Of a stretch of 10,205 nt of DNA, positions 1 to 7,276 are shown one piece after another. Source of the stretch: Thoreauomyces humboldtii (taxonomy: Eukaryota > Chytridiomycota > Chytridiomycetes > Spizellomycetales > Powellomycetaceae); assembly GCA_027596035.1 (NCBI GenBank), contig JADGJA010000822.1:1-10205 (forward strand). The letters run 5' to 3'. Under the pieces are notes generated by a model. That model did no database searches, was not told the origin of the DNA, and worked only from the letters and a program-made list of their open reading frames with translations. Position 1 is the first letter of the stretch; the number at the start of each line of letters is the position of its first letter. The position numbers and the translations under genes were made by a program.

Positions 1-412
1 AATCGGTAGGGGGTCGCTATATATACTGGGGAAGGAGTGTGCGGCCGGGGGGAAGAAGGGACGAAGTGGCACAGCAGAGGAAGCCGAGGCACAGCAGGGA
101 GGGTCGGAGACCAGGTGCTCGACAGTGAAGTGAGGGATTCAGAAGAGAAGGGGGTGACTACGTGGGAATTTGGATAGCTAAAGAGAAGGCGTATCACATT
201 ACGGGCGGCAAAGTCAGGGAGCTGAGGAATACTCAAATAGATCCCTTCAAAGTCATGGACAAACTTAGCGATGTCAGACTTTGTTGCTCGTAGCGCTTGG
301 GTCGAGCAAATTGATGGAAAGCGTGATCATGAGGAACAAAGCGCTTGACCATAGTGCTCCGGATACCCGGGACGGTAGTACCGTCTACGATACGGTCCAG
401 CCAGGTTAAGGT
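1..412 (-). pseudogene. degraded gag continuation, two further frames, cut by window edge
   Basis: Downstream of ORF B on the minus strand, gag-like coding continues in another frame from about 412 to 276 (TWLDRIVDGTTVPGI, then KRFVPHDHAF), as in the F.P.dh segment of gag capsids. It then changes frame again from about 276 leftward (SDIAKFVHDFEGIYLSIPQL, then RNVIRLLFSYP), which resembles the gag 'sv.eYv.eFe' segment followed by the 'F..gL' segment. Two frame changes within 150 bases show that the gene is a pseudogene. Below about 130 the translation becomes Ser/Pro-rich and unrecognisable. No knuckle, protease or pol motif is seen before the left edge. Confidence 0.5.
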
Positions 413-990
413 AATGTAACGTCCGCTTCAGAGCGGCGTTCCCACCAATCAAGTGCTCGATCAGTAAACTTGCTGAGGAGATAGTCCCCAACGTTGTTTG
501 AATCAATTGCACGTTGACGAAGTGCGACGTCCACTTTGTTAATGAAATTGTGGAGTGGTTTCCACTCCCATGCGCCTTTAAAGATAGGGATATTCTTCAA
601 AAGATCTTCATGAAACTTGCTGTACCTTGGGACCTCCCCGCCCCAAGCCGCCTGTGGCTCGGGCACTGGGGGATATCGGGAAGTAGGGTGGTCATGACCA
701 CCAAATGGGTGTCCACCCTGATGTGCTACGCCAAACTGAGGCGCACCGTGAGGAATATTGTGAGAATTAACCCCGTGATCGCGACCCGCGGCAGGGTAAT
801 CGTGATCGGAGGAAATAGAGCTAGGTGGTCCAGGGTGGCGGTCAGCCATGTACTGGCGCTCAGAGCCCGGTTGGGATCGGCTTTCGTGATATTGCGAGGG
901 TACTGGGGAAATTTGACGCGGGAAGTATTCAGCACCTGCGCCGTGGTGGAGCGTAGGTGATCGAGGGTCCGTCATTATTGGGGGTCCCAT
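406..990 (-). pseudogene. gag capsid-like region of the decayed retrotransposon (ORF B)
   Basis: A 194-residue minus-strand ORF in a different frame from ORF A. The first 120 residues are His/Pro/Gly-rich. From about residue 125 the sequence changes to a Ty3/copia Gag-type capsid start: IPIFKG, then WKPLHNFINKVD, a helix rich in charged residues, and ALDWWERR. This matches the retrotransposon gag pattern in which a substrate-like FxG motif is followed by helices and a Trp near the capsid middle. It stops at TAA (406-408), and similarity continues in the next frame (TWLDRIVDG), so the stop looks like the result of a small indel near 410-413. Function would be capsid assembly. The gag call is fairly secure; whether ORF A and ORF B were once one frame or overlapping ORFs is not. 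Confidence 0.65.
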
Positions 991-1523
991 CAGGACTGGT
1001 TGCTCCCGATACCCGGAAGGGAATGCACCGGGATAATATAAGGAGTCTGATGTAAGAAAGCTGACCCAGGGATAGGTGGCGGGACAAAGTGTCCCGGAGT
1101 GTGAAGCGTGAACGGTGACTGCGGTACCGGATCCGGTGCGCGTTGCGGAGGCGTAGGAATACGTTCTATCCGCATGGGCGTCGGTGTAGGAATACGTTGT
1201 AATCGCAAGGACTCAATCTTCTCGTTCAAGCCCTGAACTAGACGTTCATTATGCTCTTGTTGTTGCGCCAAACTTTGGGCAACTTCCTCCCGTTGCGCGC
1301 GCGATTGGGAGGATAAAATCTCGAGGAGTTGGTCCAGAGTGAGTGCCGGGGAAGTTTCAGGATTTTCCGGGGTCTCTGAACTGGGTGCCTTTCCTTTATC
1401 GAGGGGTTTGTCGGCTGGAGGAGGTGCGCCAGTCGCTGGCGCACCGGATAGTTGTTTGGATCTGCGCTGGGGTATGCCCCCAGGGTCCGCGGAGGCCGAA
1501 GACGATTCGTTCCTTGGCCCCAT
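990..1523 (-). pseudogene. gag N-terminal part of a decayed LTR retrotransposon (ORF A)
   Basis: A 177-residue minus-strand ORF that opens with an ATG about 60 bases downstream of a tRNA-type primer-binding site, which is where a copia-class gag starts. The first 60 residues are Ser/Pro/Ala-rich and disordered. Residues of about 60-110 are rich in Gln, Glu and Leu (for example LAQQQEHNERLVQGLNEKI) and look like a coiled coil. The rest is Pro-rich with an imperfect RIPTP repeat. It ends in TGA at 992-990, which shares one base with the ATG of the next ORF (TGATG). The protein would be a structural capsid precursor acting in cytoplasmic virus-like particles. The gag assignment rests on position and on the capsid-like ORF that follows, not on a diagnostic motif here. 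It could be intact ORF1 of a two-ORF arrangement or one piece of a frameshifted gag. Confidence 0.55.
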
Positions 1524-1582
1524 GCTGATCGAAGTTGCTCAGAAGTACTGGATCAGAGATAAATGCAGTAGTCACGTAGGGA

Positions 1583-1596
1583 CAGGGCTCATAACC
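1583..1596 (-). other. primer-binding site, complementary to tRNA-iMet anticodon arm
   Basis: On the minus strand the sequence reads GGTTATGAGCCCTG directly after a CA that fits an LTR end. Its complement, CAGGGCTCATAACC, matches the anticodon arm of the yeast initiator Met tRNA as I remember it, including the CAT anticodon. Drosophila copia and yeast Ty5 prime minus-strand DNA synthesis from this internal, half-tRNA site rather than from the tRNA 3' end. The site lies about 60 bases upstream of the gag ATG at 1523, the expected position. It marks the leftward element as copia-like. Confidence 0.6.
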
Positions 1597-1749
1597 TGTG
1601 AGCAGGACGGCGTAGCTGTGGGAACTGATAGACGAATGTATAGGTTGGTGAAGCTTACTCAACTAAGGGGGGAAGAGAGCCGAGGGGAAAGAAGACTATC
1701 TGAGGAGTGGCTGTGCTCCTGCTATGTGTGTCCGGGTACGCCGGACACA
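1597..1749 (-). repeat. putative short 5' LTR of the leftward element
   Basis: The left edge (TGTGAG on the plus strand) abuts the primer-binding site, so the minus-strand LTR would end in CTCACA. A matching end lies at 1749, where the plus strand ends CCGGACACA, so the minus-strand LTR would start TGTG and finish CACA. The interior is rich in pyrimidines on the minus strand (TTCCCCTCGG, CTCTTCCCCCC), as in many fungal LTRs. The partner 3' LTR lies outside the window, so the outer boundary is a guess. Confidence 0.35.
1727..1749. repeat. perfect 9-bp inverted repeat at the outer end of the putative LTR
   Basis: TGTGTCCGG (1727-1735), five bases GTACG, then CCGGACACA (1741-1749). The arms are perfect and could fold into a hairpin in RNA or single-stranded DNA. 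Confidence 0.75.
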
Positions 1750-1777
1750 GGCGCAGGTGAGACAACGGGTAGGATGA

Positions 1778-1923
1778 CCTACCCCCGCCGACAGAGGTCA
1801 CCCTTCGCTTCACCCTCCGACGGCGGCCCAGGCGACACAGCCTCATGAATATCTCCAACCAGCGATCAACCCATTTGAACCACATCTTGCTCCACCGTCG
1901 GTGCACCCAATGCACACCCGCAG
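1778..1923 (+). pseudogene. shifted N-terminal piece of the copia gag
   Basis: Upstream of the main gag-pol frame, the frame starting at 1778 is open and reads Pro/His-rich protein (PTAAQATQPHEYLQPAINPF, then EPHLAPPSVHPMHT) very like the composition of the following gag N-terminus. The main frame itself has TGA codons at 1846 and 1876. A change of frame between about 1905 and 1923 would join the two. Upstream of 1778 this frame has a TGA, so the true start, leader, primer-binding site and 5' LTR are not present or are unrecognisable. A GTGAGA at 1756 could instead be a splice donor. Confidence 0.4.
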
Positions 1924-4446
1924 GTGCCTCCCGCTCACGTCGGAGGTGGTTTCCCGCCGAACCATCCTGTCACGATCTACCCACCTTCCCCGTCCACGCA
2001 TGCTTATCCACCTCCGCAACCGACTATGGCAGCCACCGAAGTGTTCCCCGCTGCGGCAAGTGTATCGTCGGGCGCATCCGAGAAGCGCGTCAAGCGCCTT
2101 GAGAAGGGCATGAAAACGTACAATGGACGGGGCGAATACGTGAAACTCGAGAAGTACATTGAAGCGGTTGAGGACTGGGCGCTGTCGTCGGGCCTATCGC
2201 TGACCGATTACGCGGTAGTGCTGTTTGCAAAGGATCATCTCGACGGCAGCGCCTGGACGATCTGGAAGGAGCAGCGCCTCAGCTGCCGCAGTTGGGTTGA
2301 GCTTCGTCACATCCTTGAGGAATCGTTTGCGCCGAGCGCCGAACTGGAACGAGCTCGCCGTGACCTCCAGAACCTCGTTCAGAAGGGCACCGTCGCGACT
2401 TACAACCTCGAGTTCCGAGAAATCATGGTAAAAACGAACCACTCCACCGTCTCCAAACGCGACATGTACCTCGACGGCCTGAAAGCTCCGATCCATCAAG
2501 CCATATTTCTGGCGAAGCACCAACCACTGGAGACCCTTATGCGTTTGGCGGCTGAGGCCGACTCGCCTCGCGGAGTGCCGACCGGGAACGTCCCGGGTCT
2601 GGCAGCAACCGAGAATCCAGCACCAGCACCGCCGACGAAGCCTCGTCCGAAGGGCCGCGGCAACCCTCTTCCGCATCGCGGTCCGGTTCCTGAAAACTTC
2701 CGCTGCCGCATGTGCAAGGTTCGCGGGAAGCACTGGACGGAAGACTGTGCTATCTTCCGCGCCGCCAAGGCAAATATCCGATCGGTCGGCGCGGCCGCCG
2801 AAGCGCACTCCACTATCGACGCAAACGTTCCGTTTGCGCTAGCTGCGGACATGGACTCTCGAGACGCACTGGTGATCGACTCCGGCGCGTCTAGCATCAT
2901 GGTTATGCATGCACACTGGCTAACTAACCTTCGTCCCGACCCCCTCTCCCGACGCATCACGGTCGCTGCCAAGGAATCCGGGGACGGCATCGAGACCACC
3001 ATCCCTGTTGAGGGCCTCGGTACATTCACGTTCGACTTGGATGGGCCAGACGGACCCGTCTCACTGACCCGGCACGATGTCCTGTATTCGTCTCACCTGG
3101 CACGGAATCGGGTCGAGGTCCAGGCCCTCATCAAGGAGGACTACCAGCTCTCCTTTCACAAGGATTTATGTACCTTGTATGACCCGGCAGGCAGTCCCAT
3201 CGGGTACGGCGACCTTCTTGCCAACCGTCTCTGGCATCTGCGCGGCCAGGTTTGCCTCCCCGACGACTTCCAAGCCTTCCTGGGCAGTACGGCCCCGAGC
3301 GAGGACGGGTGGATTCACGATTACCGAAACTCTTTCTCCGCACTGGCCGCGGAGACCCGCTTTCGCGCACTCCGTCGTCCTGTAGTGCCCCCTCCAACTC
3401 GGACCACCTCGCTGACGCCGCCAATGTCGTCAGTCGCTGGGTCTGCACCGCCGGTTTCTGACGCTGCCGCCGATCAGACCGACGACCTCAGTTCGTCCTC
3501 CACGGATGTCGCGGTTGACGCTGCGCTTCCGTCCTTCACCGACGCCACCTTCGACGATGCCACCTTCGACGTCGCCACTCCGTCCTCTGCCCCTCTTTCC
3601 CTGGCTCTCCTCTGGCACCACCGTCTTGCGCACCGCGGCATTAATGCAACCAAAGCTCTGGTTCGCCAGCATCCGGAACTCCGTCCGATGGTGACCGCGG
3701 GTCATATCTCTTGCAAAGGCTGTCATCTCGCAAAGTCTGCTCGGAAACCTCATCCAGCGCGCGCGCTGGGCCCGGGACACCGTAGCACGCAGCCCTTCTA
3801 CCGAATCTATTCCGATGTGAGTGGCAAGCTTCCCGCGTCCTACCGCGGCTTTGAGTACTACATCGTCTTTGTCGACGACGCAACTCGGTGGTCCGCCGTA
3901 TATTTCCTGAAGCACAAGAGCGACACGTTCGAAGAGTTCCAACGGTTTCATGCTCTCGTCAAGACGAAGTATCAACGCGCCATTGTTGTTTTCCACGACG
4001 ATGAAGGAGGCGAGTACCATTCCCAGGAGTTTACCACGTATCGTCGCCAACACGGTATCTCACGAGAGATTACCACGACGGACACACCTCAGCAGAATGG
4101 CGTCCCCGAACGCCTCAACCGCGTGATTATGGAGGGCGTCCGCGCCTTCATGCACTCACAGAACATTCCGTCGCAACTCTGGGCTGAGCTCGTCAACACC
4201 ATGGTCTACCTTCGCAATCTCCTCCCGACCACGGCGAATCCTCAGAGCAAGTCGCCATACGAGCTTCTCCACGGTTACCCTCAATCAGTAGCTCATCTAC
4301 GCGTGATCTGGTGTCGCGCGTGGGCTCACATCAACGAGGACAAGCGTTCGAACAAGTTATCCCCCCGCGCTCGTGAGGTGCGTATGCTCGGGTACTCCTG
4401 GGAGAAGAAGGCGTATCGCGTCTGGGATGTCTCGGTCGTCAGGTGA
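1879..4446 (+). pseudogene. Ty1/copia Gag-protease-integrase polyprotein, broken at its 3' end
   Basis: An open frame of about 850 codons; the first in-frame ATG is at 2026 and upstream codons are also open back to a TGA at 1876. Order: a Pro-rich N-terminus; Gag capsid helices (about 2110-2560, KTYNGRGEYVKLEKYIEAVE); a CCHC-type zinc knuckle C-x2-C-x5-H-x4-C (2704-2748, spacing one longer than the usual x4); a protease with the active site DSGAS (2878-2892); an integrase zinc domain with HH/H and CxxC (3616-3723); and an integrase core with D (3814), D (4000) and E (4108), D-35-E spacing intact, followed by PxLWAEL-type sequence. Protease-integrase-RT order is the Ty1/copia signature. The frame ends SVVR-TGA while the coding sense continues one frame over at 4443 (VIETGDVDFDEG), so a one-base loss near 4441 broke the polyprotein. 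All visible catalytic residues to this point remain. Confidence 0.9.
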
Positions 4447-4907
4447 TCGAGACAGGCGATGTTGATTTCGACGAGGGAACAGCTCTTGCAACTACTCCCC
4501 TCGAACTCATCTCCCTGGACGATATGTGGTCCGTCGAAGCCATTGTTGACGAACGCCCTGCTGGAACCGGTTCGCCACCACAAGTCGAGTACCACGTCAA
4601 GTGGCTTGACGTTGACGAGTTTACGTGGGAACCACTCTCGGTGGTCAAGGACACGGCCGCCTTACGGATTTGGCGCGCTCGCCACAACCCGGTGGCGCTT
4701 CTGACTGCACTACGTGTTGCAACCTGCTCCTCCGTCCCGACATACTCGCCGTTATCATCAACCCCGACGGACTCACCAACTGACGAACTCGACTGCCTCG
4801 ACGGCCTCGACCGTCGAGACGGACTCGCCGTTATTGTCTACGCCATCTGCCCCATCCCAGATGAACCCGACGGCCTTGACTGTCGACGCCGACGGGTGCT
4901 CCGATGA
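4443..4907 (+). pseudogene. integrase C-terminal tail with chromodomain, frameshifted from gag-pol
   Basis: This frame overlaps the end of the previous one and carries on its sense: VIETGDVDFDEG is the usual copia 'RDVxFDE' segment after the integrase core. Residues 29-79 (4527-4679) form a chromodomain: WSVEAIVDER, a short loop, then YHVKWLDVDEFTWEPL and a terminal helix ALRIWRAR. The aromatic positions W (4527), W (4602) and W (4626) are those expected for a methyl-lysine cage fold. The domain would tether integration complexes to modified histones. After about 4700 the sequence is a low-complexity Thr/Ser/Asp linker and coding sense moves to another frame, so the stop at 4905 is not the natural end. 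The chromodomain call is strong. Its position between integrase and RT is unusual. Confidence 0.75.
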
Positions 4908-6634
4908 GAACTATTTTTTTGACCTTCGCCTCGACCAGCTCGCCGTCCTCGCTCCTCAACAATCCGTTGCTGGCGCTGGCCGCTGGCACTCTCCATCCGA
5001 CGACCCCTCAAACCATGCGCGAAGCGCTTGCGGGCCCCAATGCCGGCGAGTGGCAAGCCGCGCTGGACGTCGAGCTCGAGGCTCATCGAGTGAACAACAC
5101 CTGGATGCCCTGCGTCCTCCCCGCGGGGCAACGTACGGTAGGGTGCCGACCGGTACTCGTGGACAAGTACGCACTGGATGGTTCGATCCTCAAGCGAAAG
5201 GTACGCCTGGTTGCACAAGGGTTCAGCCAGCGCAACGGCGTGGACTACTGGAGCGATGAGGTGTATGCGCCCGTCGCTCAGGCGGAGTCCCTTCGCCTGG
5301 TTCTCGCCATTGCCACCGCACTGGACCTCGAAGTTGACCAGATGGACGTCACTACCGCATTCCTCAACTAATCGGTCGAGAAGGACCTCAAGGTCTACAT
5401 GCGGCTCCCGGACGGCTCCGTCGGTCTCCTCAACAAGAGCATTTACGGGCTGAAACAGTCGCCGCGTCTGTGGAACAAGGAGCTCGATGCCTTGCTCCGA
5501 CAGCAGTCCTTCGGTCTCTCCCCAACCGCGAGTGACCCGTGCGTCTACGTGTCCTGGAGCAATGGCGAACCTTCCTTTGTGGTCATCTACGTCGACGACA
5601 TCCTCATTGTGGGCAATCGCCGCCGCGTTGATGCTCTCAAAGCACTCTTATCGGCTCGGTTCAAGATGACCGACGGTGGCCCCGTCCACTACTTCCTCGG
5701 TATGCGTGTCACGCGTGACCGCACCCAGCGCACGCTGTCGCTCGACCAGTGTCATTACGTGGACCAACTCCTGCAGCGCTTCGGCATGTCCGATGCGAAG
5801 CCGAACGTGGTCCATCTCTCTCCCGATCACAAGCTGGAGCCTCTCCGTCCAGTTTCCGATGGCGAAACTCCCACAGCCGCGTCTCGCAAGGCCGACAAGA
5901 CCAAATACCAACGTCTCTGTGGCTCGGTCAACTGGCTGGTTACGATGACACGACCGGACGTCGCTACCCCGCTCAATATTCTAGGTGCCTTCCTCGCTGC
6001 TCCGTCGGAAGCCCACATGACGGCCGGAAAGGGCCTCCTTCGCTATGTCTCCGGGACTCGTCGTCATGCATTGATGTTCGATTTTTCTGAGTACAAGGAC
6101 ACGCCCCCCACTTCCCTTCGTGACCTCCTGGTTGGCTTCTGTGATGCCGATTGGGGTGGGGAGTTACATACCCGCCGCTCCACGACTGGTTTCCTGTTCT
6201 TCCTCGGCAAGTCACTGATCTCCTGGTGCGCCAAGCGCCAACGCACGGTCGCTCTCTCGTCGACCGAGGCGGAATATATGGCCATCACGCTGGCGGCCAG
6301 GGAAGCGGTCTGGCTTCGCGCGTTCGTCAGCCAACTTCTCTCCGATCCGGGCCTTCCGACCACTCCGTACTCAGCCACGGTCGTCTACGAGGACAATCAG
6401 TCCTGCATCGCTCTGGCGAAGAACGCTATCCATCACGCTCGCACCAAACACATCGATATCCGCCACCACTACATCCGAGAGGCGGTTGAGAACGGCATGA
6501 TCAGATTAGTCTACACTCCTACCAATGACATGGTGGCCGATGCAATGACCAAGCCCCTTCCGCGCCCCAAGCTGGAACGGTTTCGCACCAAGATGGGCCT
6601 TCACCGTCCATCGGTCGCTCCAGCTAGTCGTTAA
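4904..6634 (+). pseudogene. Ty1/copia reverse transcriptase-RNase H with one internal stop
   Basis: One frame from 4904 to a TAA at 6632, interrupted by a single TAA at 5369-5371. Before the stop are the RT N-terminal motifs (TMREALAGPNAGEW, LVAQGFSQRNGVDYW, QMDVTTAFLN). After it are VYMRLPDGSVGLLNKSIYGL, the catalytic YVDD (5588-5599), LSLDQCHYVDQLL and the RNase H domain with D in CDADW (6143), E in SSTEAEY (6266), D in VYEDNQ (6392) and the C-terminal ARTKHIDIRHHYIRE and DAMTKPL motifs. It copies genomic RNA to cDNA in virus-like particles. The stop sits in the conserved AFLN..-YM region where a sense codon is expected, so it looks like a recent point mutation. The remaining 411 codons are open and well conserved. 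The frame upstream (4700-4904) is not the same as that of the chromodomain piece. Confidence 0.9.
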
Positions 6635-6646
6635 CGACTCGACATT

Positions 6647-6654
6647 AAGGGGGG
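6647..6654 (+). other. polypurine tract of the copia element
   Basis: AAGGGGGG lies 12 bases after the RNase H stop codon and immediately before the putative 3' LTR. This is the standard position of the plus-strand primer. Confidence 0.75.
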
Positions 6655-6660
6655 TATTGC

Positions 6661-6690
6661 GGTTTCGCTGTACAAGTACAGTAGGAAACC
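6661..6690. repeat. nested inverted repeat in the 3' LTR
   Basis: GGTTTC (6661-6666) pairs with GAAACC (6685-6690). Inside it CTGTAC (6668-6673) pairs with GTACAG (6676-6681) around AA. Together they form a 12-bp interrupted stem near the LTR start, comparable in position to the hairpin at the outer end of the other element's LTR. Confidence 0.7.
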
Positions 6691-6723
6691 TCGTACTGTC
6701 TAGTCTCTTACTCCCTCTCTCCG

Positions 6724-6747
6724 AAGCATGCTTTCCAAAGCATGCTT
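6724..6747. repeat. perfect 11-bp inverted repeat in the 3' LTR
   Basis: AAGCATGCTTT (6724-6734), CC, then AAAGCATGCTT (6737-6747). AAGCATGCTT is itself a palindrome, so the unit is also a direct repeat (6724-6734 and 6738-6748). Confidence 0.8.
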
Positions 6748-6817
6748 TGCTGTCAAGTCTTTTCCCCTTCCCCTTCGTGGACGAGAACCTTTTCCTCTCG
6801 TTGTCTCCTGAACAATA

Positions 6818-7020
6818 CACACATTGCATTATCGTATCCAGCTCGAGTCCACTCTCTCTTCTTCTCGTCTTCAGTACAGCCATTGAGTACGATAGTCTTA
6901 ATAGAGCGCCCGGCCTTTATACTTTGTGTGGGAGATGAGGGATTTTTGCAATCAGCTGCTCGGTCAGCTGTTTTTCTTTTTCTTCTGGCAGCGATAAGCT
7001 TGAGACATTGATACGGCCAG
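6818..7020. other. region between the copia LTR and the integrase-Ulp1 gene; no confident gene
   Basis: I see no conserved coding sequence here. It contains pyrimidine-rich stretches, a TTTATAC box near 6916, an ATG at 6935 opening only 20 codons, and a strong polypyrimidine tract ending in CAG at 6989-6991 that could be a splice acceptor. The real 5' part of the downstream gene (promoter, first exon) may lie here or may have been separated from it by the retrotransposon. Confidence 0.4.
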
Positions 7021-7276
7021 AAAAAGTTAGAGCCTCCCGAAGAGACAACGCCCCTGTCAGTGAGACAGGGCACATTAAAGGCTCAGTGCACATTCAGGGC
7101 TCCCGTGGCCGGTGCACGCCATGCCATACCGTCTGCGACCCTTACAATAGAGGTTTTGAAGAAGCTGTTCCCCCAACGAAGCCCAGAAACGCTCTACGTT
7201 TCCGGACCTGATCGCTGGTCTCACTGGTACACACTTGAACCCGACGATGATGGGCACTACCGTAATATCGCTCCCG
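7021..7276 (+). CDS. exon 1 (5' boundary uncertain) of the integrase-Ulp1 gene
   Basis: This frame is open from 7012 after a TGA at 7009 and ends at a GTAAGA donor at 7277. The end of the exon reads convincingly as protein (LYVSGPDRWSHWYTLE, then DGHYRNIAP). It has no ATG in frame. An acceptor-like CAG at 7018-7020 could start the exon. A second frame (6993-7211) is also open and contains a Cys/His cluster, RCTPCHTVC, so an additional intron or frameshift within 7020-7200 cannot be excluded. Confidence 0.5.

Larger units (their letters stand above)
6655..6817 (+). repeat. putative 3' LTR of the copia element
   Basis: The LTR should begin directly after the polypurine tract, at TATTGCGG. A matching five-base inverted end, CAATA, occurs at 6813-6817, giving about 163 bp, similar in size to the putative LTR of the other element. 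Ends of the type TATTG...CAATA are not the canonical TG...CA, and no 5' copy exists in the window for comparison (1524-1923 shows no match), so the right boundary is uncertain. The interior holds two inverted repeats and a pyrimidine-rich stretch. Confidence 0.4.

Noticed and set aside
1667..1674. AAGGGGGG near 1667 as a second polypurine tract marking a 3' LTR on the plus strand
   Set aside because: No plus-strand pol sequence precedes it. It lies inside the putative LTR of the leftward element, and no LTR-like match to 6655 onward follows.
1339..1848. Plus-strand ORF of 169 codons across 1339-1848
   Set aside because: It runs antisense through the leftward gag, primer site and LTR and shows no domain. 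It shares its frame with copia gag only after intervening stops.
2194..4053. Long minus-strand ORFs of about 204 residues (2194-2808) and 207 residues (3430-4053) opposite gag-pol
   Set aside because: They are shadows of a GC-rich coding strand. Their translations are low in recognisable motifs, while the plus strand carries clear gag, protease and integrase motifs.
6993..7211. Cys/His-rich frame (RCTPCHTVC) as a separate zinc-finger gene
   Set aside because: It is short, has no clear start, and overlaps the exon 1 frame that joins correctly to exon 2. It is kept only as a possible alternative first exon.
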